A stretch of 64,000 nucleotides of DNA from JAKLQR01 sp963753165 (GTDB lineage Bacteria > Nitrospirota > Thermodesulfovibrionia > Thermodesulfovibrionales > SM23-35): assembly GCA_963753165.1 (NCBI GenBank), contig CAVWBP010000024.1, positions 101,746 to 165,745 on the forward strand, written 5' to 3'. Shown piece by piece: positions 24,818-34,530 of this stretch. The notes below the pieces were generated by a model, which saw only the letters and a list, made by a program, of their open reading frames with translations, was not told the DNA's origin and did not search any database. Position 1 is the first letter of the stretch. Every line of letters begins with the position of its first letter. Both the position numbers and the translations under genes were made by a program.

Positions 24818-25237
24818 ATGCCAAGTTTTGTAATTACTGAAAAGTGTGACGGCTGCAAGGCAGGGGACAAGACTGCATGTCAGTATATCTGTCCTCACGA
24901 TCTCATGATCCTCGACAGAGATTCGATGAAGGCTTACAATCAGGAGCCTGAACAGTGCTGGGAATGCTTTAACTGCGTAAAGATCTGTCCTCAGCAGGCG
25001 GTCGAGGTAAGAGGCTATTCAGACTTCGTTCCCCTCGGATCACAGACTATTCCTTTGAGAGGTTCTGATAATATCATGTGGACGATCAAATTCAGAAGTG
25101 GTCTGGTCAAGAGGTTCAAATTCCCCATCAGGACCACCGTGGAAGGCAGCGTTGATCCATATGCAGGCAAGCCGGAGCCTGATTTCGCAACGATTAAGCA
25201 GCCTGGTTTTTTTAACAAACCAGCAAGAACTGAATAA
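24818..25237 (+). CDS. aprB: Adenylylsulfate reductase beta subunit
   Basis: Iron-sulfur subunit (139 residues) that passes electrons to the FAD of AprA for reduction of APS to sulfite and AMP. Two [4Fe-4S] sites are visible: CDGCKAGDKTACQYICP (with the family's insertion between cysteines) and CWECFNCVKICP. The C-terminal tail that wraps around AprA (GSDNIMWTIKFRSGLVKRFKF) is present. A strong AGGAGGTG precedes the ATG. Upstream is the hairpin after sat, and aprA follows after 21 bases. Confidence 0.97.
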   Translation: MPSFVITEKCDGCKAGDKTACQYICPHDLMILDRDSMKAYNQEPEQCWECFNCVKICPQQAVEVRGYSDFVPLGSQTIPLRGSDNIMWTIKFRSGLVKRFKFPIRTTVEGSVDPYAGKPEPDFATIKQPGFFNKPARTE

Positions 25238-25258
25238 TTTAAGGAGGTGAATATATAA

Positions 25259-27262
25259 ATGGAAAAAGAAACTTGTACATTTTCATATTGTCAGAAGCCG
25301 GAAGTAACTGAAGTTGACTGTGATCTTCTGATCATGGGCGGTGGTATGGCAGGCTGCGGCGCAGCTTTTGAGGCATGCCGCTGGGCAAACGCCAAAAAGA
25401 TGACAGTCGTTATGGTCGACAAAGCTGCAACAGACAGAAGCGGCGCAGTCGCCATGGGTCTGTCCGCTATCAACACATACGTCGGCGAGAATAAAGTCGC
25501 TGATTACGTGAAATACGTAAGGAACGACCTGATGGGCATTATCAGGGAAGACCTCGTATTTGACCTTGGAAGGCACGTTGATGATTCAGTCGAGTGTTTC
25601 GAAGAGTGGGGACTCCCGATCTGGAAAAAAGGCGATGACGGATTCTCAATGGACGGCCATCAGGCTATCGCAGCCGGCAAGAAATCTCTGAAGGACGGCG
25701 GCACACCGGTAAGGACCGGTAAATGGCAGATCATGATCAACGGCGAGTCCTACAAGGTTGTCGTTGCCGAGGCTGCAAAAAAGGCCCTTGAGTCCAACAG
25801 GGCTGCAACCGGTATCGCACAGAACCATTTTGAAAGAGTCTTCATTGTGAAGGCCGTCATGGATAAAAATGGGAAGAATGTAGCATCAGCCATCGGATTC
25901 AGCACAAGAGAGAACAAGATCTATTCCTTCAAGGCAAAGGCAATGCTCTGCGCAACTGCCGGAGCGGTGAACTGCTTCAGACCGAGGTCGGTCGGCGAAG
26001 GTATGGGCAGGACCTGGTACCCGGTGTTTTGCGCTGGTTCAGGGTATGCATTCGGCATGCAGGCCGGTGCGGAACTGACCCTTATGGAGAACAGGTTCGT
26101 GCCTGCAAGATTTAAGGACGGTTATGGTCCTGTCGGCGCATGGTTCCTCTTCTTCAAGGCAAAAGCTACTGACAGCTATGGTGAAGACTATTGCACCAAT
26201 AAAGAGTACTTTGACGATGCAGTCGCAAGATACGGCGACTATGCAAAGAATATGGGTACCGCCATCAGGAACCACCTGATGATGAGGGCCATGAAAGACG
26301 GGAAGGGGCCGATCCTTATGGGCACCCATACCGCTATGGAAATACTCGCCAAGACCATGAAAGAGAAGCTCGGTGAAAAAGAAGGCGCCAAGCAGATCAA
26401 GCACCTCGAGGCAGAGGCATGGGAAGACTTTTTAGACATGGCTATCGGACAGGCGTCTCTCTGGGCAGCAAACAATGTCGAGCCTGACAAGGTCCCTTCC
26501 GAGATCATGCCGACCGAGCCTTATCTCCTCGGTTCACATGCCGGCTGCGCAGGGTTCTGGGTAAGCGGCCCTGGCGATCTTCCCGGCACGCCGGAACACT
26601 ACACCTGGGGATATAACAGGATGTCCACCGTGCCCGGTCTCTTCATGTCGGGTGACGTTGTCGGCGCATCAGGCCACAAATTCTCCTCAGGCTCACATGC
26701 TGAAGGCAGAATAGCAGCAAAGGCTGCGCTCGCATACATCCTCGACCATGCAGACTACAAGCCGGATCCCAAGCTGACTCTTGATGAGATTGCGGCTGAA
26801 CTCTATCTGCCGTTCGAGGTCTATGAGAAATATAAAACCTACACAACCGATCCTGGAATCAACCCGCATTACATCGGTCCGAAAGCGCTTCAGGCGAGAC
26901 TGATGAAGATCGCCGATGAGTATTTCGGTGGTTGTGCTACCTGGTATATGACCTCGAAGACCATGCTCGAAGCCGGCCTTGAGAAGCTTGAAATGCTGAA
27001 AGAAGATGCCAATCATATGGCAGCAAAAGACCTCCATGAGCTCTTAAGATGCTTTGAGAACTACCACAGAATTCTTTCGGTCGAGGCACATGCACGGCAC
27101 ATCCTCTTCAGGGAAGAGTCCAGATATCCTGGATACTATTACAGGGGTGACTTCAACAAGATTGATGACGCCAACTGGAAATGCTTCACAAATTCCGTGT
27201 ACCATGCTGATAACAACACATGGGAGTTCAAGAAAGTACCATACGTCCAGATGTATCCGTAG
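25259..27262 (+). CDS. aprA: Adenylylsulfate reductase alpha subunit
   Basis: Catalytic FAD subunit (667 residues, family length) that reduces APS to sulfite and AMP in the cytoplasm. The FAD-binding N-terminus reads CDLLIMGGGMAGCGAAFEA. AMGLSAINTYVG, RSVGEGMGRTWYPVF and SGSHAEGRIAAKAALAYI are typical of dissimilatory AprA. The frame is intact, unlike sat. A strong terminator follows directly, so sat-aprBA is one transcriptional block and qmoABC another. Confidence 0.98.
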   Translation: MEKETCTFSYCQKPEVTEVDCDLLIMGGGMAGCGAAFEACRWANAKKMTVVMVDKAATDRSGAVAMGLSAINTYVGENKVADYVKYVRNDLMGIIREDLVFDLGRHVDDSVECFEEWGLPIWKKGDDGFSMDGHQAIAAGKKSLKDGGTPVRTGKWQIMINGESYKVVVAEAAKKALESNRAATGIAQNHFERVFIVKAVMDKNGKNVASAIGFSTRENKIYSFKAKAMLCATAGAVNCFRPRSVGEGMGRTWYPVFCAGSGYAFGMQAGAELTLMENRFVPARFKDGYGPVGAWFLFFKAKATDSYGEDYCTNKEYFDDAVARYGDYAKNMGTAIRNHLMMRAMKDGKGPILMGTHTAMEILAKTMKEKLGEKEGAKQIKHLEAEAWEDFLDMAIGQASLWAANNVEPDKVPSEIMPTEPYLLGSHAGCAGFWVSGPGDLPGTPEHYTWGYNRMSTVPGLFMSGDVVGASGHKFSSGSHAEGRIAAKAALAYILDHADYKPDPKLTLDEIAAELYLPFEVYEKYKTYTTDPGINPHYIGPKALQARLMKIADEYFGGCATWYMTSKTMLEAGLEKLEMLKEDANHMAAKDLHELLRCFENYHRILSVEAHARHILFREESRYPGYYYRGDFNKIDDANWKCFTNSVYHADNNTWEFKKVPYVQMYP

Positions 27263-27273
27263 TTATTTGAGAG

Positions 27274-27306
27274 ACGGGGGAGGGTAAAACCTCCCCCGTT
27301 TTTTTC
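27274..27306 (+). terminator. Rho-independent terminator after aprA
   Basis: A perfect 10-bp GC-rich stem (ACGGGGGAGG 27274-27283 against CCTCCCCCGT 27290-27299), 6-base loop, and a run of seven T. It is the clearest terminator in the window. Confidence 0.95.
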
Positions 27307-27337
27307 CTGTTTCTATACAGATTTTTATTGACAGTTG

Positions 27338-27346
27338 TGCTATAAT
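27338..27346 (+). promoter_or_regulatory. Extended -10 promoter for qmoABC
   Basis: TGCTATAAT is an extended -10 element (TGN directly before a consensus TATAAT at 27341-27346), with no good -35 at the right distance. It lies between the aprA terminator and the qmoA leader hairpin, so qmo genes probably have their own start. Confidence 0.5.
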
Positions 27347-27361
27347 TAGTCCCGTTTATAA

Positions 27362-27419
27362 AGTAGGTCAAAAAGAGATGGTTATCTGATACCCAATAAC
27401 CCTCTCTTTGTGACTTACT
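27362..27419 (+). other. Long hairpin in the qmoA 5' leader
   Basis: Two 24-base arms (27362-27385 and 27396-27419) pair with only two mismatches and one G-U, around a 10-base loop. The structure ends 7 bases before the qmoA ribosome-binding site AAAGGAGG, and no T-tract follows. It may stabilise the message or bind a regulator. It matches no riboswitch class I know. Confidence 0.7.
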
Positions 27420-27437
27420 GCCCTAAAGGAGGATAGT

Positions 27438-28691
27438 ATGGCAGAGAATAAAAAAGTTCTTGTAGTTGGAGGGGGTATGAGCGGCCTTACTACCGCCATT
27501 GAAGTGGCAGAGGCGGGATTTGAAGCTCATATCGTGGAGAAGAATCCGTATCTGGGCGGCAGGGTTGCGCAGATCAACAAATATTTCTGGAAACTCTGTC
27601 CACCAAACTGCGGCCTGGAGATTCAGTTTAAGAGAATCAAAAGCAACCCCCGCATGAAGTTCTACACGCTGGCGGAAGTAGAGAGCATCCAGGGCGAGGA
27701 AGGGAATTTTGACGTAACGATAAACCTTTCCCCGAGATATGTGAATGATAAATGCGTCGGATGCAATGCCTGCGCTGAAGCGTGTCCTTCATACCGCGAC
27801 AACGATTTTAACTTCGGCATGGACAAAACAAAGGCTGCATATCTTCCCCACGAACAGGCCTTTCCGTTCCAGTATGTAATAGACGCAAAAACCTGTTCCA
27901 AGGACTGTATGAAAACATGCGTTGAAGCATGTAAATACAATGCGATTGACCTTGACATGAAACCGGAAAAGGTGAACCTTAAGGTTGGTGCAATAGTTTT
28001 TGCAACCGGCTGGAACCCCTATGATATAGGCAAGCTCGACCTTCTCGGATCCGGTCAGGTCAAAAACGTTGTTACAAACATGATGCTTGAAAGGCTGGCT
28101 TCCGGAGACGGGCCCACTCAGGGGAAGATTGTGCGTCCTTCTGACGGAAAGGAAGTCAAGAATGTCGCGTTCGTTCAATGTGCGGGTTCGAGAGATGAAA
28201 ACCACCTCCCATATTGCTCATATATCTGCTGCCTTGCTTCACTAAAGCACGCGATGTATATCAGAGAACAGTATCCCGATGCAAAAATAACAATATTTTA
28301 TATAGACATAAGAACCCCCGGTCTTTATGAGCAAAGGTTCTACTGGAAAATAAAGGATGATCCGAAAGTATCTTTTATAAAAGGCAAGGTTGCAAGCATC
28401 GTTGAAGAAGCCGGGTCAAAGGATGTCACTGTAGTGGTTGAAGACATATACAGCGGAGGCAAGATCAAAGAGACATTTGATATGGTTGTCCTTGCGACAG
28501 GCATGGAATCCACGACAAAGAGTTCGAAGGTTGGGATGAATATTGCCCACACGGTCGACGGGCTTGTCGATGACGGCGCCCTGAAGAAAGGGATCTATGC
28601 GGTTGGAACCATAAAGAACCCTGCTGATGTTGCGAGATCAGTCCAGGATGCTACCGGTGCTGCGATGAAGAGCATCCGGAGCTTGAGATAG
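27438..28691 (+). CDS. qmoA: QmoA, quinone-interacting oxidoreductase subunit A (HdrA-like)
   Basis: Cytoplasmic flavoprotein subunit (417 residues) of the complex that feeds electrons from menaquinol to APS reductase. FAD-binding motif VLVVGGGMSGLTTAIEVAE, a cysteine cluster CVGCNACAEACPS, further cysteines CSKDCMKTCVEACKYNAI, and the second nucleotide region VVLATGMEST. The family is HdrA-like. It starts an operon with qmoB (9-base gap) and qmoC, after the long leader hairpin. Confidence 0.96.
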   Translation: MAENKKVLVVGGGMSGLTTAIEVAEAGFEAHIVEKNPYLGGRVAQINKYFWKLCPPNCGLEIQFKRIKSNPRMKFYTLAEVESIQGEEGNFDVTINLSPRYVNDKCVGCNACAEACPSYRDNDFNFGMDKTKAAYLPHEQAFPFQYVIDAKTCSKDCMKTCVEACKYNAIDLDMKPEKVNLKVGAIVFATGWNPYDIGKLDLLGSGQVKNVVTNMMLERLASGDGPTQGKIVRPSDGKEVKNVAFVQCAGSRDENHLPYCSYICCLASLKHAMYIREQYPDAKITIFYIDIRTPGLYEQRFYWKIKDDPKVSFIKGKVASIVEEAGSKDVTVVVEDIYSGGKIKETFDMVVLATGMESTTKSSKVGMNIAHTVDGLVDDGALKKGIYAVGTIKNPADVARSVQDATGAAMKSIRSLR

Positions 28692-28700
28692 GAGGTAGGG

Positions 28701-30929
28701 ATGGAAAAGAAATTCGGCGTATACATCTGCAAAGGGTGCGGGATCGGCGAATCCCTTGATATAGAGAAACTTGCAAAGACATCGAAGCGCGGACCCATTC
28801 AGGAGGAGCATATTAAAGTCCATGAGGTATTATGCAGCCCCGAAGGAATCCAGCTTATAAAAAATGATATTAAGGGCGGAACGAATACGGCCATAATTGC
28901 CGCCTGTTCTCCCCGTGTAAAATATGAAGAATTCGATTTCCCGGGATGCCTTACCGAGCGGGTCAACATCCGTGAATTTGTGGCATGGACACAACCACCG
29001 AATGACGAAGAAACCCAGGCGCTGGCAGAGGATTACATTAACATGGGAACCGTAAAAGTGCAGAAATCCGACCTCCCCACCCCCGCCATTCTGGAAAATC
29101 TCAGCAATGATCTCCTTGTGATTGGTGGAGGTATCTCCGGAATGACCGCGGCGCTTGAAGCGGCGAATACAGGATATAAGGTCTTCCTTGTAGAGAAAGA
29201 CCCGGAACTCGGAGGGTTCGCGAAAAAACTCTACAAAAAGATACCGACGAGGGATTTCAAAGAACCGATCATTGTCGATACCGATATAGAAAAAACCATA
29301 CAAGAGGTTGAAAACCATCCGAATATAAAGGTGTATAAATCATCAAGAGTTGAAAAAACCGCAGGCCAGCCCGGGTTATTCGATGTAACAATTTCTGGTG
29401 CTTCAGGGACTGAAACGGTAAAGATAGGCGCCATTGTTATGGCTACCGGAGGGGTTCCCTATGATGCAACCAAACTCGGCCATCTCGGCTATGGAAAATT
29501 CAAGAATGTCGTAACAAATTTTGAATTTGAAGCAATTGCGAAAAAAGGACCGATTGCAAGGCCTTCCGACGGCAAAGAAGCGACGAAGGTCGCCTTTATT
29601 CAATGCGCGGGGAGCAGAGACCCGGAGCATCTGCCGTATTGCTCATCGATGTGCTGCGCAACCTCTCTGAAACAGGCACGCTATGTGAGGCAGAATCCTA
29701 ATGCTCTCGCAATGATATTTTATAAGGACATAAGAACTCCCGGAAGGCTTGAAGCATTCTACAGAGAGGCCCAGAACGACGCCGGCGTCATGCTCACAAA
29801 AGGTGATGTGCGTGGGGTGTCCGATGCGGGAAACGGCAATCTTTTTGTTGAAGTAGAACATACCCTGCTCGGGGAAAAAGCAAAATTTGAGGCTGATCTT
29901 GTCGTGCTCGCCACAGGGATGGTTCCTACAACGAGAGCGCCCCAGGAGTATCTTGACGGTCTTACCGCGGCAGCAGCAAAAGGTGACGAGCCGAAGAAAG
30001 CGTATCTTGAATCAACGCCAAAGCCCGAGTTTATCCTGAATCTTGCCTACCGGCAGGGGCCGGAAATACCGTCCCTCGAAGGCGCCTGCGGATTTGCCGA
30101 CTCAAATTTCATCTGTTTCCAGTATGAAACGAGAAGGACCGGCATTTATGCAGCGGGGACTGTCAGACAGCCGATGAATATGACAGAAGCCCAGGAAGAC
30201 GCAGCCGGTGCAGCCTTTAAAGCCATTCAGTGTATTGACCACGTTGCAAAAGGCATCTCTGTTCATCCCCGTGCATGGGATATTACCTTCCCTGATCCGC
30301 AACTGATCAGGTGTACCGCGTGCAAGAGATGTACTGAAGAATGTCCTTTCGGCGCAATCGAGGAAGATGCGAAAGGCATCCCCACCTATAACGTAAACAG
30401 GTGCAGGCGGTGCGGCACCTGTATGGGAGCCTGCCCTGAAAGGATTGTATCCTTCAAGGATTACAGCGTCGATATGATTGGATCAATGATTAAAGCAATT
30501 GACGTTCCGGAAGAAGATGTCTTCAGGATAGTTTGCCTGGTCTGCGAGAATGACGCGTACCCGGCTTTGGATACCCTTGCTATGCAGCGGAAGCAGATCG
30601 ACACCTGTATACGGTTTGTCCCGCTCAGATGCCTCGGCGGTATGAATCTTGTGTGGATTGCCGACGCCATGTCAAAGGGTATCGACGGGTTCCTTCTTCT
30701 GGGATGCAAATACGGTGAAAATTATCAGTGTCATTTTGTCAAGGGGAGCGAACTTGCCAACTATCGTTTCAGCAAGGTCGGCGAAACACTCAGTAAGCTT
30801 CAGCTGGAAGCGGAACGAGTTGAGCTTATGCAGGTTGCAATTGATGATTACCACAAACTTCCTGACCTGCTCAATACATTTGCAGCGAAGATAAAAGAGA
30901 TGGGACCTAATCCGTTCAAGGAATTTTAA
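28701..30929 (+). CDS. qmoB: QmoB, quinone-interacting oxidoreductase subunit B (HdrA/MvhD-like)
   Basis: A 742-residue flavin and iron-sulfur protein. The N-terminal part has CKGCGIGESL, the central HdrA-like domain has an FAD motif LLVIGGGISGMTAALEAA, and two [4Fe-4S] motifs follow (CTACKRCTEECPFGAI and CRRCGTCMGACPERIV). The C-terminal MvhD/FrhD-like domain (CLVCENDAYPALDTL, then LLLGCKYGENYQCH) is typical of QmoB and binds a further cluster. It works with QmoA and QmoC to deliver electrons to AprBA. Confidence 0.96.
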   Translation: MEKKFGVYICKGCGIGESLDIEKLAKTSKRGPIQEEHIKVHEVLCSPEGIQLIKNDIKGGTNTAIIAACSPRVKYEEFDFPGCLTERVNIREFVAWTQPPNDEETQALAEDYINMGTVKVQKSDLPTPAILENLSNDLLVIGGGISGMTAALEAANTGYKVFLVEKDPELGGFAKKLYKKIPTRDFKEPIIVDTDIEKTIQEVENHPNIKVYKSSRVEKTAGQPGLFDVTISGASGTETVKIGAIVMATGGVPYDATKLGHLGYGKFKNVVTNFEFEAIAKKGPIARPSDGKEATKVAFIQCAGSRDPEHLPYCSSMCCATSLKQARYVRQNPNALAMIFYKDIRTPGRLEAFYREAQNDAGVMLTKGDVRGVSDAGNGNLFVEVEHTLLGEKAKFEADLVVLATGMVPTTRAPQEYLDGLTAAAAKGDEPKKAYLESTPKPEFILNLAYRQGPEIPSLEGACGFADSNFICFQYETRRTGIYAAGTVRQPMNMTEAQEDAAGAAFKAIQCIDHVAKGISVHPRAWDITFPDPQLIRCTACKRCTEECPFGAIEEDAKGIPTYNVNRCRRCGTCMGACPERIVSFKDYSVDMIGSMIKAIDVPEEDVFRIVCLVCENDAYPALDTLAMQRKQIDTCIRFVPLRCLGGMNLVWIADAMSKGIDGFLLLGCKYGENYQCHFVKGSELANYRFSKVGETLSKLQLEAERVELMQVAIDDYHKLPDLLNTFAAKIKEMGPNPFKEF

Positions 30930-30963
30930 ATAGATTGTCCACGACCTTTAAGGGAGGGTGAAT

Positions 30964-32217
30964 ATGGCAGAAGAAAAAATCGAAGCAAAAACCGAGGCGG
31001 CAGTTGAGCCTCAGGCTGAGGTAACTCCGGCCCCTGAACCTTTTGCCGGAGATATTGTCACGCCGGACCTGCAGTTTGTCAATGAAATCATCATGGGGGG
31101 AGGGGAATCGCTCAAGAAATGTTATCAGTGTGCGACATGCTCGGTCGTATGCAATCTCACCCCTGAGGATAAACCGTTCCCGAGAAAAGAGATGATCCAT
31201 GCGCAATGGGGCTTGAAGGACAAGCTTCTTGGCAATCCGGATATCTGGCTCTGCCATCAGTGCAGCGATTGTACCGCATACTGTCCGAGGGGGGCAAAAC
31301 CGGGAGAAGTTCTCAATGCGGTGAGGAAACTCTCTATTGAGCATTATGCCGTACCGGGCTTTTTGGGGAAAATGGTCGGCAAACCGGGATCGCTGGTCCC
31401 TTTACTTGCCGTCCCTGCGGTCATCTTCGGCATAATCCTTGCATTTCTCGGTCATCTGAATCTGGATGCCATCAGGAATGAGGCCGGAAAAATTGCGTAC
31501 TCATCATTGATCAAGTCGTATTACATCGATGGTGTTTTTGTCCCGATTTTTTTCTTTGCGGTTGTTTCTCTGGCCATAGGTATTTCCAGATACTGGAAAG
31601 ACATGAAACAGGCGACAGGCGCGGTGCCGCAAGGCAGTATTTCCGGCGCAATCGGCGAAACAATCGGTGAGATCCTGATGCACAAGAGGTTCGAAAAATG
31701 CAATGCGACAATTGACAGGAAGCTTGCCCACATGCTCGTATTGTTCAGTTTTATCGGACTTGCGATAACAACAGCATGGGCAGTGCTTTATTTATACGGA
31801 TACGAGATAATGCATGCACTGGGGAAAACACCTTACCCCTGGCTGCTCGGACCATCACCGTATCCCTTGACCGACCCTGTGAAAGTGCTCGCAAATTTCA
31901 GCGCACTTGGACTGCTTGTCGGAATAGTGATGGTTATCAACAACAGACTGAAGAACCAGGAAAAGGCAGGCAAGGGCGGGTATTATGACTGGCTTCTTAT
32001 CTATATTATTTTTGCGGTCATGGCAACCGGCATCCTCTCTGAAGTATTCAGATTGATGGATCTTGCCCTCCTCTCATATCTTATATACTTTGCTCACCTT
32101 GTTGTGGTATTTTTTCTTTTTGCCTATGCGCCTTTCTCGAAGATGGCCCACATGCTTTACCGAGCGACGGCCATGGTCTTCGCAAAGGCTACCAATAGGG
32201 ACGTTGTACTAAAATAA
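30964..32217 (+). CDS. qmoC: QmoC, membrane subunit of the Qmo complex (HdrC/HdrE-like)
   Basis: Membrane-anchored quinone-reactive subunit, 417 residues from the ATG at 30964 (a GTG 6 bases earlier is possible, but GGGAGGG is best placed for this ATG). A charged Glu/Ala/Pro-rich lead is followed by a soluble HdrC-like domain with two [4Fe-4S] motifs (CYQCATCSVVCNLTP and CHQCSDCTAYCPRG). Then comes an HdrE-like, cytochrome b-type domain with about six membrane segments and the usual His residues (KLAHMLVLFSFIGLA, YFAHLVVVFFLFAYAPFSK). It ends the qmo operon. Confidence 0.96.
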   Translation: MAEEKIEAKTEAAVEPQAEVTPAPEPFAGDIVTPDLQFVNEIIMGGGESLKKCYQCATCSVVCNLTPEDKPFPRKEMIHAQWGLKDKLLGNPDIWLCHQCSDCTAYCPRGAKPGEVLNAVRKLSIEHYAVPGFLGKMVGKPGSLVPLLAVPAVIFGIILAFLGHLNLDAIRNEAGKIAYSSLIKSYYIDGVFVPIFFFAVVSLAIGISRYWKDMKQATGAVPQGSISGAIGETIGEILMHKRFEKCNATIDRKLAHMLVLFSFIGLAITTAWAVLYLYGYEIMHALGKTPYPWLLGPSPYPLTDPVKVLANFSALGLLVGIVMVINNRLKNQEKAGKGGYYDWLLIYIIFAVMATGILSEVFRLMDLALLSYLIYFAHLVVVFFLFAYAPFSKMAHMLYRATAMVFAKATNRDVVLK

Positions 32218-32337
32218 GCGCATGGTTATCAGAGATATCTGAAAGGAGGAGGGAGGTGGAAGGTACATAAATAGATTGCTGTATTTTTTTGACTTTTCAC
32301 TTTTAGCTCGTAACATAAGTTTAAAAGGAGGGAATGG

Positions 32338-34412
32338 ATGGAAAGTATGAGTTATACGATTCTTTTTGCATTAGGTTGCGGATTGTTAGGCGTTCTCTAC
32401 TCTGTGATGACCGCAATGTGGGTTTCAAAGCAGGACGCAGGGAATGCGAAGATGCAGCAGATCTCGAATGCGGTAAAAGAGGGCGCAATGGCGTTCCTCG
32501 CACGCGAGTACAAAACCGTCGCTGTTGTTGCCGTAATTTTGACGGTGCTTCTGTCTTTCCTCGGGATCTGGACAGCAATAGGGTTTGTCATCGGCACGGT
32601 CGGTTCGGCGCTCGCCGGATACATCGGCATGATGGTATCGGTGCGGGCCAATGTGCGCACGGCCCAGGCAGCCCACAAGGGCCTCCAGGCTGCACTCGGC
32701 CTTGCTTTTAAGGGCGGCTCGGTGACCGGCGTTATGGTCGTCGGTCTTGGAATTATAGGCCTTGCGGGTTTTTATTTTATAGCAAAGTCGGCAGCCCCTG
32801 AGCAGGCATTCCATGCACTGGTCGGTCTCGGATTCGGATGTTCACTCATGAGCGTGTTTGCCCGTATCGCAGGCGGTATTTATACAAAGGCTGCGGACGT
32901 AGGCGCTGACCTGGTCGGCAAGGTTGAGGCAGGAATTCCTGAAGATGATCCCAGAAACCCTGCAGTTATCGCAGACAACGTTGGCGACAACGTTGGCGAC
33001 TGCGCAGGCATGGCAGCCGACCTTTATGAGACATACACGGTCACGCTCGTTGCAGCAATGCTTCTTGCAAAGACGGTTTTTGGCGCTGAGAGCCCATGGG
33101 TGGAATTCCCGCTGCTCCTCGGCGGAATATCGATCATCGCTTCCATTATCGGAACATTCGCAGTAAGACTCGGCAAGAGCGGATATATCATGGGCGCCCT
33201 CTATAAGGGACTGGCTGTAGCCGGCGTTCTTGCAGCAGTAACATTTTATATCGTGACAGGTGAATTTCTGAAAAGTATAGATCCGGCTTCAATGGTCTCT
33301 CACCCTTCATTTACACAGATGAACGTTTTCCTTATGGCGCTTATCGGCCTTGCATTGACCGGAATTATCGTGGTTATCACTGAGTACTTCACTGCTTCGC
33401 AGTATCCCCCGGTGAAACACATTGCACAAGCAAGTTTGACCGGTCACGGCACAAACGTGATCGCCGGCCTCGCGGTCAGCATGAAGGCAACCGCAGCGCC
33501 TGTTATCGTTATCGTTGCCTCAATACTTGGCGCCTATTCATTAGGCGGCGGATTTGATGGCGATGCATCAGGCGGTCTTTTTGCTATCGCATTATCAGCG
33601 GTTTCTATGCTTTCGATGACAGGCATCGTGGTGGCTATTGACACCTACGGCCCGATTACGGACAACGCAGGCGGTATCGCAGAAATGGCAGGAATGCCTG
33701 AAGAGATCCGTAACATCACAGACCCATTGGATGCAGTCGGCAACACCACAAAGGCTGTTACCAAGGGTTATGCGATCGGTTCTGCAGCCCTTGCTGCTCT
33801 GGTTCTTTTTGCAGAGTATTCAAGGTCGTTCACCGAGACCCTTTATTTTGACCTTTCAAACCCAATGGTTCTGGCAGGTCTCTTTATCGGCGGTCTGCTT
33901 CCTTATTATTACGGATCGCTCCTGATGGAGGCCGTTGCTAAGGCTGCCGGCGGCATCGTTGTTGAAGTGCGCAGGCAGTTCAAAGAGATCCCCGGCATCA
34001 TGGAAGGAACGGGAAAGCCGGAATACGGAAAGTGTGTTGACATTGTCACAAAAGGCGCTATCAAGCAGATGATGGTCCCTGCGCTTATCCCGGTTGTTGT
34101 TCCTGTTATTGTAGGTTTTTTACTTGGCAGAGAGGCACTCGGAGGCGTACTTATGGGAAGTATCCTGACCGGACTCTTCCAGGCGATCGCCATGACAAGC
34201 GGCGGCGGAGCATGGGACAATGCCAAAAAATCATTTGAAGATGGCGTATGGATGACAAAGGTGTTATGCATAAAAAAGGAAGCGATGGACACAAAGCTTC
34301 TGTCACAGGTGATACAGTCGGAGATCCGTATAAAGACACAGCAGGACCGGCAATCAACCCGATGATCAAGGTCATCAATATCGTTGCATTGCTGATCGTT
34401 CCGCTTATTTAA
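32338..34412 (+). CDS. hppA: Membrane-bound proton-translocating pyrophosphatase, one frame break near the 3' end
   Basis: Hydrolyses PPi and pumps protons; about 691 residues with sixteen or so membrane segments. The PPi site reads GGIYTKAADVGADLVGKVEA, and DNVGDNVGDCAGMAADL is also intact. GNTTKAVTKG has Lys and Thr at the positions that in this family mark the K+-independent, H+-pumping type. Read literally the frame ends at 34365, but one missing base at about 34246 (GTATGGATGAC) hides the true end. After correction the sequence reads DDKGVMHKKGSDAHKASVTG, then GDTVGDPYKDTAGPAINPMI, the invariant C-terminal motif, stopping at 34410-34412. It removes the PPi made by Sat. Confidence 0.95.
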
Positions 34413-34428
34413 CTCCTGATAGAATAAA

Positions 34429-34459
34429 AGGCCGGCGGATTTTTCCGCCGGCCTTTTTT
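34429..34459 (+). terminator. Rho-independent terminator after hppA
   Basis: An 11-bp perfect stem (AGGCCGGCGGA 34429-34439 against 34444-34454), TTTT loop, then six T. It closes the sulfate-reduction block. Its distance from the corrected hppA stop (16 bases) supports the corrected reading frame. Confidence 0.95.
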
Positions 34460-34530
34460 ATTAAGGGTTTTTTAAACACGATTTCTCTTTTGCGAGGCAG
34501 AATAAACTGGGAAGAAAGGATTGAAAGAAG

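Noticed and set aside
27328..27346. TTGACA and TATAAT before qmoA as a standard promoter
   Set aside because: The spacing is only 7 bases, which cannot be used together by sigma-70 polymerase; the TATAAT is kept as an extended -10.
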